A stretch of 49,800 bases of DNA from Cyanobacteriota bacterium (GCA_026389265.1 JAPLIE010000015.1:1-49800); one strand, 5' to 3'; positions 16,493-25,554 are shown, counted from the stretch's first letter. Notes: generated by a model not told the origin, from the letters alone. Numbers and translations: made by a program.

Positions 16493-17668
16493 ATGCGCCG
16501 CACTGTCCGTGAGGCACTGGTTGGTTTTTCCCTCGTGGCTGCTGTGGCCGGAGGATTTGGTCTGTGGTTCTGGCTGAAGGGAATCTCCCTGGCACGCAGC
16601 AACTGGACGATTCAGGCCAGCTTCCAGGATGCGGCCGGCCTGGCCACCCGCTCCCCCGTTTCGTTCCGCGGGGTGCTGGTGGGCCGGGTGCGTTCCATCA
16701 AGGTGAACGACCGGGAGGTGCTGGCTGATCTGGAGATCACCGACCCCACCCTGCGCCTGGCCCGGCCGGTGATGGCCCGGGTTGGGGCGGCCTCCCTGCT
16801 GGGGGGTGATGCGATCGTGTCGCTGCTGAGCGCCGGTCCTCCCCAGTCCCTTGGAGGTCCAGGACCCCTCGATCGGGGTTGTGACAACACCCGCATGGTT
16901 TGCAACAGGGGCAAGGTCCGCGGCATTGAGGCCCCCACCCTCGATTCGGTGACCACCACCATGCAGAAGCTGCTCGACCAAGCGGACCAGGAGCGCTTGG
17001 TGAAGCGCCTCGCACAGGCCACCGACGCCTTTGACAAGACCGCCGAAGAGACCAAAAAGCTCGCCGTTCAGGGCCAGGCGTTTATGGGTGATGCCGAGAA
17101 GCTCGTGAAGGGGCTGAACGGTGTGGTGGGTAAGAGCGATCCGATCGTCCAAAACATCACCGCCGCCAGCGTCGATGCCCGCCAGGCCAGCCGCTCGGTG
17201 AAACAACTCGCCGGCCGGCTCGACCAGGCCAAGACCGTGAACGATCTGCAGGCCACCCTGGCCAATGCCCGCCAGCTCACGCAGCGCTGGGAGGCGGTGG
17301 GGGGCGATGTGCAGAAACTCACCGGTGACCCCTCCTTCTTGGCCGGCATGCGCAGTGTTTCGGTGGGTCTGGGCCGCTTCTTCGATGATCTCTATCCCGG
17401 CACGGCTCCGGCTGGCGGTGCCTCGGCCGGTCGCCGCGAAGGCAACCGTTCTCGTTCCGGCGAGGCCGGCGGATCCCCCCCTGGCAATGCGACCGGAGGC
17501 GGCTCCAGCCGTCGCGAAGGGTCCGAGGCCCAGGCCGTGGATTCAGCCAGGCCGGCGGCCACTCGTGCCCGCCCTCACCGCCCTGATCCCGCCGACCGCT
17601 TTGCGCCCCGCACCAAGGCGCCAGCCATGCCGGTGCCCGCCTACGGCTACGAGCTGCCCGCTCCCTGA
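16493..17668 (+). CDS. MlaD/TGD2-like MCE-domain protein
   Basis: A 391-residue substrate-binding partner of the ATPase before it, expected in the periplasm anchored to the inner membrane, moving lipids between membranes. An N-terminal helix (FSLVAAVAGGFGLWFWL) is followed by the MCE domain (residues ~40-120: AAGLATRSPVSFRGVLVGRV, LEITDPTLRLA). A long helical region follows, rich in Gln, Lys and Ala. The last ~80 residues are low-complexity Gly/Arg/Ser/Pro and probably disordered. Complete. Confidence 0.9.
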   Translation: MRRTVREALVGFSLVAAVAGGFGLWFWLKGISLARSNWTIQASFQDAAGLATRSPVSFRGVLVGRVRSIKVNDREVLADLEITDPTLRLARPVMARVGAASLLGGDAIVSLLSAGPPQSLGGPGPLDRGCDNTRMVCNRGKVRGIEAPTLDSVTTTMQKLLDQADQERLVKRLAQATDAFDKTAEETKKLAVQGQAFMGDAEKLVKGLNGVVGKSDPIVQNITAASVDARQASRSVKQLAGRLDQAKTVNDLQATLANARQLTQRWEAVGGDVQKLTGDPSFLAGMRSVSVGLGRFFDDLYPGTAPAGGASAGRREGNRSRSGEAGGSPPGNATGGGSSRREGSEAQAVDSARPAATRARPHRPDPADRFAPRTKAPAMPVPAYGYELPAP

Positions 17669-17709
17669 TCCGCCGCAGCGGTTCATCGCCGCTCGATCAG
17701 GTCCGTGAT

Positions 17710-17725
17710 GACCCCAACCGGGGTC
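17710..17725. terminator. Short hairpin between convergent genes
   Basis: GACCCC-AACC-GGGGTC forms a perfect 6-bp stem with a 4-base loop between the convergent MCE gene and chlD. There is no T-run on either side, so its use as a terminator is uncertain. Confidence 0.4.
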
Positions 17726-17733
17726 GGGTGGCT

Positions 17734-19920
17734 TCAGAGCCCCGCCACCGCCTCCAGGGCGATCGCGGCAATCGCCTGGTCGCTGGCCTTGGGCAGTTGC
17801 ACGTAGCGGCCGCCGGCGGCCTCGGCGAGGTCTTTGCCCATGCCGCTGCCGATGAACTTGCGCTCGGTGTCGATCACCAGCAGCTTGATGCCCAGGGAGC
17901 GGTAGCGGCTGGCCACCTGCTTCACCTCCTCCTTAAGGTCCACCGGTTCCTCCCCCTCCAGCTCGGGCTGACCGAGGGAGCGGGAGAGGGGCACGTTGCC
18001 GCGGCCATCGGTGATCGCCACCACCACCACCTGGCCCAGGTCGCCGCTGGCCAGGGCGTTGGCCCCCACCCGGGCGGCCTGGGTGAGGCCGTGGGCCAGC
18101 GGTGAGCCGCCGCCGCAGGGCATCGATTCGAGTCGGCGGCGGGCAGCGGTGATCGAGCGGGTGGGGGGCAGCAACACCTCAGCCTGCTCACCGCGGAAGG
18201 GGATCAGGGCGACTTCGTCGCGGTTTTCATAGGCCTCGGTGAGCAGCCGGATCACGGCCCCCTTGGCGCTCTGCATGCGGTTGAGGGCCATCGAGCCGCT
18301 GGCATCCACCAGGAAGATCACCAAGGCGCCGGCCTTGCGTTGCAGCTGCTTGACCCGCAGGTCGCCGTCCTCCACGATCACCTTGCGGTGGGGTTCGCGC
18401 TCGCGGCGGGCTTTTTGGTAAGGCGCCGCAGCCCGCAGGGTGGCGTCCACGGCGATGCGGCGCACGGGCCCCCGGGGCAGCATCGGTTTCACGTAGCGCC
18501 CGCGGGAGTCGCTGAGCACCACGGCGCGGCTGCCGCTGCCGCCGGATTTCGCTTTGGCGGCGCCGAACAGCAGCAGATCGGGGTCGATGGCGGTGGCCTC
18601 CGGATCCAGCAGGAACTCCTCGGGGACCTGGGGGGGCGCCTGATCCTCGGGGGTGTCGTCCTCCGGCTCGTCCGGCTCGTCCGGTTCGTCGTCGTTGTTG
18701 TTGTCGTTGTCGTCGCTGTTGTCGTCCTGGTGGTCGTCGAGCTGCTCCTCGTTTTGAGGAGATTCAGAATTCTCGGGCGGTTCGGGCTCCTTAGGCGGCT
18801 GTTCGCCCTGGGGCGGCGGAGGCGGTGGGGGTTCGAGGGGCTGATTGGGATCGGGCGGCGGCAGCTGCAGGGCCCGCGGCGCGATCACCAGCCGCACCGC
18901 CACCTGGAGATCCTCGGCCTCCACTTGGTCACGGCCGCTCAGGGCGGCGTGGGCCCGGGCCACCCGGACGGCGTAGAGCTCGCTGCGGTGGCCCTCCACG
19001 CCGCCACGAATCGCCTCGTTCACCAGGTAGGCGATCTGCTCGCGGCTGATCTGCACATCCGGTAACCACTGACGGGCCAGCAGCAGCTGGGTGGCCAGGC
19101 CGTCCGTTTCCTCCTGGAAGCGGACCCGAAACGCCTCCACCGATTCGCCGTGGTCGAGGGCGGAGCGGGTGATCGCTACCCGCTGCTCCACATCCAGCAG
19201 CTGGTTGGCCGAGAGGGCGATGGCGAAGCGATCGAGCAGGTGGTCGCGCACCGCCCCCTCCTCGGGGTTGTAGGTGGCGATCAGCAGGCAGCGGCAGGGG
19301 TGGGAGAGGCTCAGACCCTCGCGCTCGATCCGGTTGTCGCCCGACCCCACCGCCGCAAGGAGCAGGTTGGTGATCTGGTCGTCGAGCAGGTTGAGTTCAT
19401 CGATGTAGAGCACGCCCCGGTGGGCTTCCGCCAGCAGGCCCGGCTGGAACACCGGCGCCCCGGCGACCAGGGAGGCGGCCACATCCACCGAGCCCACCAG
19501 CCGGTCTTCGGTGACCCCCAGCGGCACCTGCACAAAGGGGGCCGGTTCGACCCGGGTGGGCAGCAGGGCCGAGCGGTCGGCGCCGCTGGCATCGCCCCCC
19601 AGCTCGGTGATGCGCCGGCGGATGGGGGCATCCCAGTCGTCCGGGCGGCTGGGGTCGACGTGGAGGGCGGTGGCGGCGCTGCCCAGATCCAGGCTGTCGA
19701 TCGGCGGTAGCAGGGCGTGGAGCCCCCGGGCCAGCACCGATTTACCGGTGCCCCGCCCGCCGGCGATCACCACCCCCCCCAGGCCCGGATCCACGGCCGC
19801 CAGCAGCAGGGCCAGCTTGAGGGTGCCGTGGCCGGTGATCGCCGCCAGGGGGAAGGCGCGGGCGGCCTGGTCGGAGGCTCCCACGGCTGGGGTGGCGCTG
19901 CCGGTGCTGCTGGCGACCAT
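17734..19920 (-). CDS. chlD: Magnesium chelatase subunit D
   Basis: A 728-residue protein, the normal ChlD length. It acts with ChlI and ChlH to insert Mg2+ into protoporphyrin IX, the first committed step of chlorophyll synthesis. The N-terminal AAA+ module has [19 protein letters not shown] (Walker A region) and [13 protein letters not shown] (Walker B). A Pro-rich then very acidic Asp/Glu/Asn linker spans residues ~365-440. The C-terminal von Willebrand A domain has the MIDAS motif [14 protein letters not shown]-like [13 protein letters not shown]. Starts at ATG 19920. Its presence identifies a chlorophyll-making organism. Confidence 0.97.
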   Translation of the reverse strand: MVASSTGSATPAVGASDQAARAFPLAAITGHGTLKLALLLAAVDPGLGGVVIAGGRGTGKSVLARGLHALLPPIDSLDLGSAATALHVDPSRPDDWDAPIRRRITELGGDASGADRSALLPTRVEPAPFVQVPLGVTEDRLVGSVDVAASLVAGAPVFQPGLLAEAHRGVLYIDELNLLDDQITNLLLAAVGSGDNRIEREGLSLSHPCRCLLIATYNPEEGAVRDHLLDRFAIALSANQLLDVEQRVAITRSALDHGESVEAFRVRFQEETDGLATQLLLARQWLPDVQISREQIAYLVNEAIRGGVEGHRSELYAVRVARAHAALSGRDQVEAEDLQVAVRLVIAPRALQLPPPDPNQPLEPPPPPPPQGEQPPKEPEPPENSESPQNEEQLDDHQDDNSDDNDNNNDDEPDEPDEPEDDTPEDQAPPQVPEEFLLDPEATAIDPDLLLFGAAKAKSGGSGSRAVVLSDSRGRYVKPMLPRGPVRRIAVDATLRAAAPYQKARREREPHRKVIVEDGDLRVKQLQRKAGALVIFLVDASGSMALNRMQSAKGAVIRLLTEAYENRDEVALIPFRGEQAEVLLPPTRSITAARRRLESMPCGGGSPLAHGLTQAARVGANALASGDLGQVVVVAITDGRGNVPLSRSLGQPELEGEEPVDLKEEVKQVASRYRSLGIKLLVIDTERKFIGSGMGKDLAEAAGGRYVQLPKASDQAIAAIALEAVAGL

Positions 19921-20058
19921 GGGGGAGCGGAAGACCCTCGAATTGGGCAGTCTTGCCGATCACGGCCAGAGCGGCCTCCTTCCGCTCTCCTTCCGCCCTT
20001 CGCTCGGACCGATCGACCGCGGCTGTCGACTCGGGTGGGGACCCGGGGAGCCGCAGGC

Positions 20059-20213
20059 CGAGGCACCTTGGCCATTTGCAGTTAAGGGCACCTCGAAAAA
20101 TCACCTATCGAGAGAATTCGTTCTCAAGTTGGGGCTGATGCGGGAATGAGTCTCAATTGCTGCATCCCGCTGGAACTCGAATTTTCGAGGCACCTTGGCC
20201 ATTTGCAGTTAAG
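20059..20213. repeat. 28-bp direct repeat with nested inverted repeat (MITE-like scar)
   Basis: The same 28 bases, beginning CGAGGCACCTTGGCC, occur at 20059-20086 and 20186-20213. Between them, CCTCGAAAA (20091-20099) pairs with TTTTCGAGG (20182-20190), and a small GAGAA-TTCG-TTCTC hairpin lies inside. This resembles a miniature transposable element or an IS excision/insertion scar, and it precedes the response-regulator gene. The remainder of 19921-20244 shows no gene. Confidence 0.6.
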
Positions 20214-20244
20214 TTAATGGATAGAAGGCAAATAACGAAGCGGC

Positions 20245-20988
20245 GTGAAATCCAGCCCCTCAATCTGGATCCTGGAGGACGATGAGGCTCTGTGCGGCCT
20301 CCTGAAGTCCCGTTTCGACGCCCTTGGGTGGAGCAGCACCAGCTTCCATCGGCCCCGCAGCTTTGAGCTGGAGCTGGCTACCGACACCCCCACCCTGCTG
20401 CTCCTCGATGAGATGTTGCCGGATCGACGCGGCGTGGAGCTGTTGTCCGGCCTCCGCCTGAAGGGGCACCGTTTTCCTGTGGTGATGCTCTCTGCCCTCC
20501 AATCGCCGGAGGATCGCATCGCCGGGCTTGAGGCCGGCGCCGATGACTACCTGGGCAAGCCCTTCTCGTTCCGTGAACTCCAGCTGCGGATCGAGCGGCT
20601 GCTGGCGATCGATACCGGCTCTCTCGATGCCAGGGTGCCGCCCCCGGCCCAGGAATGCTTCCGGATCGGCGTCCTCCATTTCGATGGACTGCGCGCCCAG
20701 CTCACGTCGGTCGACGGCACGGTGACCCGCCTCAGCCGTGGAGATGCCGCCCTGCTGCAAGCCCTCTTCCGGCGTCCGGGGGAGGTGGTGGGTCGCCAGA
20801 CCCTGGGCCGCATCTCGGGCAGTCTGGTGGATGTGAGCCATAGCCGCAGTATCGATGTGCGGCTCAGTCGCCTGCGGCGTCTGCTCGGGGATCTACTGCA
20901 GCAAGGCGATGCCATCGAGGCGATCCGGGGTCAGGGCTACCGCCTTCAGGCGCCGGTCGAAGCCGCCGAGCCCCTTGTCAACTCCTGA
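20245..20988 (+). CDS. OmpR-family response regulator
   Basis: A 247-residue two-component regulator starting at GTG 20245. The receiver domain has the acidic pair LEDDEAL, the phospho-acceptor Asp in LLLDEMLPDRRG, the switch Ser/Thr in VVMLSALQ and Lys in YLGKPF. The C-terminal winged-helix domain has LSRGDAALLQALFRRPGEVV, SIDVRLSRLRRLLGD and IRGQGYRL. It controls transcription in response to the kinase encoded immediately downstream, with which it overlaps. Confidence 0.92.
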   Translation: MKSSPSIWILEDDEALCGLLKSRFDALGWSSTSFHRPRSFELELATDTPTLLLLDEMLPDRRGVELLSGLRLKGHRFPVVMLSALQSPEDRIAGLEAGADDYLGKPFSFRELQLRIERLLAIDTGSLDARVPPPAQECFRIGVLHFDGLRAQLTSVDGTVTRLSRGDAALLQALFRRPGEVVGRQTLGRISGSLVDVSHSRSIDVRLSRLRRLLGDLLQQGDAIEAIRGQGYRLQAPVEAAEPLVNS

Positions 20989-22324
20989 TGCACCTTCCGG
21001 TCTTGCCGGGTTTGATCGGCAGGACTGGATCGATCTGCTCAGCTCCCTGGCCGCGGGGATCGGCGTCAGCTTCGGGTTGCTGGTGTTGCTGATGCGCACC
21101 GTGCTGGAGCCCCAGCTGGTGGATGAGAGCGTGCGGCGAATCAACCGCAATGTGCGCCTGGTGGAGGAGGTGCTCACCCGAATCCCGGTGGCAGAGTTGC
21201 CGGATGGTGTGGTGGTACGAAGCGAGCTGGCGGGTCCCGAGAACAAGGCCCAGCGTTTGTCTGATTTCGACCGCGAGGTGAGCGATGAACTGAGCCGTCG
21301 CGAGGGGCTGGTCCGGGAGATCCGCCGCGACCGCCCCCCCCTGGAGGATCCCTGGGGTGGGTATTGGATCCAGCTCCGCCTGCCGGATCAACCCTCCCGC
21401 CTCTGGCTCTATCAGCCGGAGCGGCTCAGCAGCCTGAGTGTGTGGTACCTGCCGATCCTGCGTTCTCTGGCGTTGCTGCTGGGCACGGGTACCGGCATCG
21501 TGGTGTTCCTGCGCCGTCAGGTGGAGGTTCCATTCCGGCGGGTGATGCAGGCGATCCCCGACACCTCCCTGCCCCCCCTCGCCCTGTTGCCGGAACAGGG
21601 GGTGGCACCCTTGCGCACGCTCACCCTGCGGATCAATCGCCTGCTCGAGCGCCTCAACGGCGTGGCAGACGACCGGCGCGGCCTGCTGCGGGGGCTGGCC
21701 CACGATCTGGGGGGGCCCCAGGCCCGGCTGATGCTCCAGGCTGAGATCCTCCAGGAGTCGTTGGAGGGTGCACCCCGCCAGGTGGTGGATTCGATGCTGG
21801 AGGAACTGCGGCAGCTGGCCGCGATCACCGCCCAGCTTGGCGTTCTGGCCGATCAGGAGCTGCCGGCGGACAGCCACGAGCCCATCAGCCTCGATGATTT
21901 CTGCAAACGCCTGGTGGCTAGTTATCCAGCCAACGAGCGGCTCGTTCTGGCCGTTCCGCGGCTGTTTCTGTTCATCGATCTGGTGGGTTTGGAGCGCAGC
22001 CTCTGCAACCTGATCGATAACGCCCTTGAATACGGGCGGCCGCCGGTGACCCTCTCGGCCCTGCGACAGGGTTCCAGCTTGCGGATCCTGGTGGAGGATC
22101 GGGGTGACGGTCTGCGCAGCCCGACCCTGCTGACCATGCCCACCGGCTCGCGGGCCGACGATCGCCAGCGCCAGCACCACCAGGGCCTGGGCTTGCTCTT
22201 GGTGGACCGCTTCTGCCGCAGCCAAGGCGGTCGCCTGCTGCTGAGACGGTGCGAGGCTGGAGGCCTACGGGCCGAGATGCTGCTCCAGCCCACCCCGACC
22301 AATCCCCTGTTTCAGAATCTCTGA
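20975..22324 (+). CDS. Membrane sensor histidine kinase (EnvZ-like)
   Basis: About 449 residues if TTG 20975 is used, which overlaps the response-regulator end by 14 bp. No ATG or GTG gives a first membrane helix without running deeper into the regulator gene. Order: helix 1 (SSLAAGIGVSFGLLVLL), a ~110-residue periplasmic sensor region, helix 2 (LRSLALLLGTGTGIVVFL), HAMP-like linker, H-box RGLAHDLGGPQARLML, N-box SLCNLIDNALEYG, and G-box VEDRGDG plus GLGLLLVDRFC. The H-box has Gly-Gly-Pro-Gln where EnvZ-type kinases usually have Arg-Thr-Pro-Leu. Confidence 0.88.
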   Translation: MSTPDAPSGLAGFDRQDWIDLLSSLAAGIGVSFGLLVLLMRTVLEPQLVDESVRRINRNVRLVEEVLTRIPVAELPDGVVVRSELAGPENKAQRLSDFDREVSDELSRREGLVREIRRDRPPLEDPWGGYWIQLRLPDQPSRLWLYQPERLSSLSVWYLPILRSLALLLGTGTGIVVFLRRQVEVPFRRVMQAIPDTSLPPLALLPEQGVAPLRTLTLRINRLLERLNGVADDRRGLLRGLAHDLGGPQARLMLQAEILQESLEGAPRQVVDSMLEELRQLAAITAQLGVLADQELPADSHEPISLDDFCKRLVASYPANERLVLAVPRLFLFIDLVGLERSLCNLIDNALEYGRPPVTLSALRQGSSLRILVEDRGDGLRSPTLLTMPTGSRADDRQRQHHQGLGLLLVDRFCRSQGGRLLLRRCEAGGLRAEMLLQPTPTNPLFQNL

Positions 22325-23103
22325 TGATCCACCCCGATCGCCTGCGCTGGCTGGGTGTGATGTTGGGTTGCCGGCAGCGCCCGGCGGTTCCGGGCTGGCT
22401 GGCTCCCCGATCGGCTCTGGTGCTGCTCCTGGCGACGTTCCTCCTGGCCGATCCGGCCCGCTCCGCTGAGGTGCAGCTTCAATGCCAGGGCACCCTGCTG
22501 GAGGCCAGGGGCAGTGCCGAGCGCAAGCGTCCGTTGGCTCGCATCGCCTTCTCCCTCAACCTGGAGGCCGAGGCACCCACGGCCGATGGCGCCCTCGCCC
22601 GCCTGCAGGCCCGGCTGGCCGCGGTGCGGTCGGCCCTGCGGGCCTTGGGGGTCGAGGGGCTGGAGGTGGGTTCCCCCTCCACGTGGGCCAGGCCGGCGGA
22701 ACCGGGTCGGCCCGCCCTGGTGCAGGCCAACCTGCCGGTGGCCGGCAAGCTGGCGGGCCCGCAGCTGCAGGGGCTGATCCGCCGGGTCGGCGCCCTCCCC
22801 GGGGTGCGGCTGGCGCCCGTGAGCCCGGAGGCCGACCCCGCCGGAGCGGAAGCCTCCCGCCAGGCCCTGCTGGCAGCCGCATTCCAGGATGCGGAGACCC
22901 AGGTGCGACCGCTCGCCCAGCTGATCGGCAGGACCCGCCTGGTGCCCCTGCAGATTCAGGTGGAGGGAGGCGGAGGCCCCGTGATGATGCGGGCGGCCAT
23001 GGCCGAGGCCGCGCCGCCGCCCTTCGATCCGGCTGAGTTGCCCAAGCCCACCGATCGCCTGGCCATGCTGGTGCAGTTCTGCGCGGTTCAGAACCGGTTC
23101 TGA
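22324..23103 (+). CDS. SIMPL-domain (DUF541) periplasmic protein
   Basis: A 259-residue protein. It has an N-terminal signal region (ALVLLLATFLLADPARSA) and a SIMPL-like body: LQCQGTLLEARGSAERK, duplicated helix/strand segments (ARLQARLAAVRSALRALGVEG, ETQVRPLAQLIGRTRLVPLQIQVEG). SIMPL proteins are periplasmic and often of unknown role in envelope stress. ATG 22324 overlaps the kinase stop by 1 bp, so it belongs to the RR-HK operon and may be the signal-related partner. Confidence 0.75.
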   Translation: MIHPDRLRWLGVMLGCRQRPAVPGWLAPRSALVLLLATFLLADPARSAEVQLQCQGTLLEARGSAERKRPLARIAFSLNLEAEAPTADGALARLQARLAAVRSALRALGVEGLEVGSPSTWARPAEPGRPALVQANLPVAGKLAGPQLQGLIRRVGALPGVRLAPVSPEADPAGAEASRQALLAAAFQDAETQVRPLAQLIGRTRLVPLQIQVEGGGGPVMMRAAMAEAAPPPFDPAELPKPTDRLAMLVQFCAVQNRF

Positions 23104-23324
23104 AGCGCAGCGGAAACCGGACTGAGCCTCGCCGCGATCGAGGCCAAGATGGCCCTTCACAAGCAGCCACTCTGCCCTCGGCAAGCGGCTTCAGGCCTTT
23201 GGGAGCAGCGTGGCCACCGCCGACCTGGTGCGCAGCTTCGACCTCAAGGATCTGGTGCGCCCCGACTGGCCGGCCCGCCTGCCGGTGCGCTGCCCCGAGG
23301 GTCCCGACACCGGCGGGAACCCCT

Positions 23325-23657
23325 TCAGCCGAGCAGAACCCAGAGGCCCTTGCAGCCCAGATGCAGGGCCTGGTCGGTGCCGAGGTTGTAGAGGCCGCGG
23401 CACTTACACCAATCGATCAGGCCATGGGCCAGGAATTCCGCCAGACCCAGCCAGGCGTTGCCGCTGATCAGCGCCACCGCCAGGGCATGGGTGCCGACAT
23501 GGCCCGCCAGCCAATAGGGCCAGGCGATTCCTTCCACCTGGTTGCCTGGACATTTGCCTAGGGCGATCTTGTCGCTTTGGAGCGGAAAGTCGCAGAGGCA
23601 ATGGCCGAAGCAAAGCACCAAGAAGAGGGGCAGACCACTGAATCCCAACAGGGCCAT
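23325..23657 (-). CDS. DUF3307 small membrane protein
   Basis: A 110-residue protein with about three hydrophobic segments. It matches the DUF3307 pattern: FLVLCFGHCLCDFPLQSDKIA at the N-terminus (GH..GDF.LQ), the GHVGTHALAVAL middle, then LAHGLIDWCKCRG and TDQALHLGCKGLW at the end. Function unknown. It is convergent to the SIMPL operon. The 220 bp between them (23104-23324) hold only a 6-bp hairpin and an unrecognised coding-like stretch. Confidence 0.75.
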   Translation of the reverse strand: MALLGFSGLPLFLVLCFGHCLCDFPLQSDKIALGKCPGNQVEGIAWPYWLAGHVGTHALAVALISGNAWLGLAEFLAHGLIDWCKCRGLYNLGTDQALHLGCKGLWVLLG

Positions 23658-23812
23658 TGAACAGCTTTTAGCAAAACTTTGTGTCAGGTCATCCTAATCC
23701 TCGTCCGCAGGCTGGGAATTGTCTTGGATCACACCCCCACCGCCGCTGAGGCCCAAGGCCCCGACCACCGCACTACCCCCCCCCCGATCCCCCGATTTCG
23801 CGAGCGTGGAGC

Positions 23813-24100
23813 CCGCTGCTGCCGCCGAAGCTCGCCGATCCCTTCTGGCTGCTGGCCTTCACCGGGGCCTTCTGCACCAATGGCTGCCTGGCCCAGCTGG
23901 CGTTGCTACTGCTGCTCCTGGCGGCAGCGCGCGAACCCCAATCGGTGTGGCATCAGGCCCGCCGCCTGCTGGTGCGCCGCTGCTCGCGGCTGGTGGTGCT
24001 GGGGCGGGTGCTGCTGCTGGCGCCGCTGCTGGCGATGGGGTTTGCGGTGAGCGCCCGGCGCACCACCCTGCCGCCCCGGCAGGAGCCGGTGCTGCCATAG
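23813..24100 (+). pseudogene. HpsJ-like membrane protein remnant (H1)
   Basis: Open frame without a start codon in position: PLLPPKLADPFWLLAFTGAFCTNG, a Leu-rich helix, then VLLLAPLLAMGFAVSARR and PVLP-stop. It matches the start of remnant H2 and the end of H3 and H4, and in layout the full HpsJ-like protein at 46947. The cytoplasmic coiled-coil middle (QAPPLSAADQRQG… in H3/H4) is missing, so this is an internal-deletion derivative. The region 23658-23812 shows no gene. Confidence 0.65.
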
Positions 24101-24118
24101 GGGGACCCTCCCTATCCC

Positions 24119-24200
24119 TCAGCCCGCCCCGATCTCCTCCAGATCGAACACCAGCCCCGGAAACAGGGGCGCCCCCTCCAAACGGTCGGCGGGCTCGATC
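24119..24200 (-). pseudogene. Uma2 C-terminal fragment
   Basis: Reading leftward: PADRLEGAPLFPGLVFDLEEIGAG-stop spans the last strands of a Uma2 (DUF820) protein (…LFPG..DL.EI). Nothing of the catalytic part remains. A sister fragment lies at 35885-35960, also just downstream of an HpsJ-like remnant. Confidence 0.7.
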
Positions 24201-24224
24201 CGGCTGGGACTCTGGGCAGGGCCT

Positions 24225-24349
24225 GCCAGCGGAAACCGGTGGAGCTGCGCCTCACCCTGGCGGAGCGCCTGGCTGCCTTTGCGCCCATGGAGGGCGAAGC
24301 CACCGAAGTGATGGCCTGGGATCCCGTCGGGGCGGAAGCCAGCGAATGA
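24225..24349 (+). pseudogene. MazE antitoxin, N-terminally deleted
   Basis: Encodes LTLAERLAAFAPMEGEATEVMAWDPVGAEASE-stop (in pieces), almost identical to the C-terminal half of the intact MazE at 29415-29678. The DNA-binding AbrB half is gone. Its TGA overlaps the ATG of the MazF remnant. Confidence 0.8.
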
Positions 24350-24537
24350 CACCGGAGCGCACCCTGGTGGCCTGGGCTCCCGATCGGGGCGATGTGATCT
24401 GGATCGACCACAACCCCCAGGCCGGCAGAGAGATGAAGGATCACCATCCCTTTGGTCGCCTTGAGGCCGACAAGCTGGAGCAGGTGATGGAGCGCCGAAC
24501 CCCGCAGCGCTTCCAGGGGATCGGCCGTGATCGGTGA
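24346..24537 (+). pseudogene. MazF toxin with internal deletion
   Basis: Begins MTPERTLVAWAPDRGDVIWIDH… and DHHPF exactly like MazF at 29675, then jumps to GRLEADKLEQVMERR. About 60 residues of the catalytic core present in the intact copy (LSTAAFHRTVGLVVG…) are missing. The frame survives the deletion, so a short ~60-residue peptide could be made, but not an active toxin. The last codons run into a Phd scrap on the opposite strand. Confidence 0.85.
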
Positions 24538-24560
24538 TCACCAGGGTCTCGCCGCTTGCC
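24491..24560 (-). pseudogene. Phd antitoxin scrap
   Basis: On the minus strand this segment matches the Phd antitoxin at 36476-36757 (ESLVITDH… and the PLEAL-GSV region), with the middle deleted. It is a recombination footprint only. Confidence 0.6.
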
Positions 24561-24625
24561 CCACGGAATCGTATTGGTCATACTTATTTATTCGGTCCTA
24601 TGGATCGTGTTGTCATGATCAGCCC

Positions 24626-24892
24626 ATGATTAGCGAAGCCACGGCCGTCAGCTTCCGCCAAAACCTGGGCGACATGCTCAACCAGGTGCAGTACCGCCAC
24701 GACAGCATCGTGATCAAGCGGGATGGCAAGCCCGTGGCCGCCTTGGTGGATGCCCGCCTGTTTGAGCGGATCCGCAGGCTGCAGGCGCGTTTCGACGGGC
24801 TGTGCGAGCGCATCGAGTCGGGATATGCCGAGGTTCCAGAAGCCGAGGGTCTGGCCGAGATTGACGCCGCCGTGGCGGCCAGCCGCGCCTGA
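24626..24892 (+). CDS. Phd/YefM-type antitoxin
   Basis: An 88-residue antitoxin from ATG 24626: SEATAVSFRQNLGDMLNQVQYRHDSIVIKRDGKPVAALVDARLFERI is the Phd-fold DNA-binding half, followed by an acidic C-terminus. The preceding AT-rich stretch (24570-24610) looks promoter-like. Its toxin partner survives only as the C-terminal fragment that follows, so this antitoxin is orphaned. Confidence 0.8.
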   Translation: MISEATAVSFRQNLGDMLNQVQYRHDSIVIKRDGKPVAALVDARLFERIRRLQARFDGLCERIESGYAEVPEAEGLAEIDAAVAASRA

Positions 24893-25063
24893 GCGACCTC
24901 ACGGATCGCGACGACCTGCCGGTGCTCGGCACGTTGCTGGCGACGCTACGGCTTGGCTTGGCCCAGACGCTGGTGACTGGCGACAAGGCCCTGCTGACCC
25001 TGCGGGATCGCTATCCCATCCGCACCCCCGCAGAGTTCTGGGCGGCGCATGGCGGCCTCTGAA
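24889..25063 (+). pseudogene. PIN-family toxin, C-terminal fragment (COG1569-like)
   Basis: Continues in a frame overlapping the antitoxin stop: DRDDLPVLGTLLATLRLG, LVTGDKALLTL, IRTPAEFWAAHGGL-stop. These are the last catalytic Asp region and C-terminal strand of PIN toxins of the COG1569 type. No start codon or N-terminal acids remain. Confidence 0.7.
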
Positions 25064-25140
25064 CGTGCCCCAGGGAGGCTGCGTCGCAACGCCAGCTCTG
25101 GATAGGCGGCGTCATCACTGGTGATGCGGCACCCAGAGGC

Positions 25141-25554
25141 TCAGGCCAACTCCAGGCCTAGGTACTCCACGTAGGGCTGGACGTCCCGGTCGCTGAACAG
25201 CAGCGGCAGGTTGGCCTCGTAGCCCTCAGGCTTCTGCGAAGCAGTTGCAGGCCGTGGCGATGATCCCGTCCATCGTCTTGCGCACGGTGATCCCCTTGCG
25301 GCGCAGCTGCCGGACGTTCTCCGCTGCTTCCAGGCGTTGCTGCCGCCGAGCATCGGCAGCAGGGCCAGGGAGCGGAACAGCTGTCGGGCGGTGGCGACAT
25401 CCTGGTCGGTGCGGAACCCTTGCATCACCTCCACCAAAACGAGGTCGCCGATCGCCAGCGGCGTCGCCCCGAGCAACCCATCCAGCCGCTCCACCTCTGG
25501 GGTGCTCACCCCATGGAAGAAGTCGATCCAGACCGAGGAGTCAACAACGATCAC
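25141..25554 (-). pseudogene. VapC (PIN) toxin with two compensating frameshifts
   Basis: The single open frame starts normally (GTG 25554: IVVDSSVWIDFFHG, LVLVEVMQGFRTDQDVATARQL) and ends normally (LPLLFSDRDVQPYVEYLGLELA). The middle reads as unlikely Arg/Ser-rich sequence. A neighbouring frame there gives AAENVRQLRRKGITVRKTMDGIIATAC, the genuine PIN segment. One base lost near 25342 and one shift near 25230 therefore garble the core, including a catalytic Asp, while keeping the ORF open. Confidence 0.8.

Noticed and set aside
18340-19065. Plus-strand frame with a long Val/Leu run inside chlD
   Set aside because: The run is the complement of chlD's acidic Asp/Glu linker; not a membrane protein.
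23140-23324. Coding-like stretch (ALGKRLQAFGSSVATADLV…) after the SIMPL gene
   Set aside because: No start codon in a good position, no recognised family, and the frame runs into the antisense of the DUF3307 gene.
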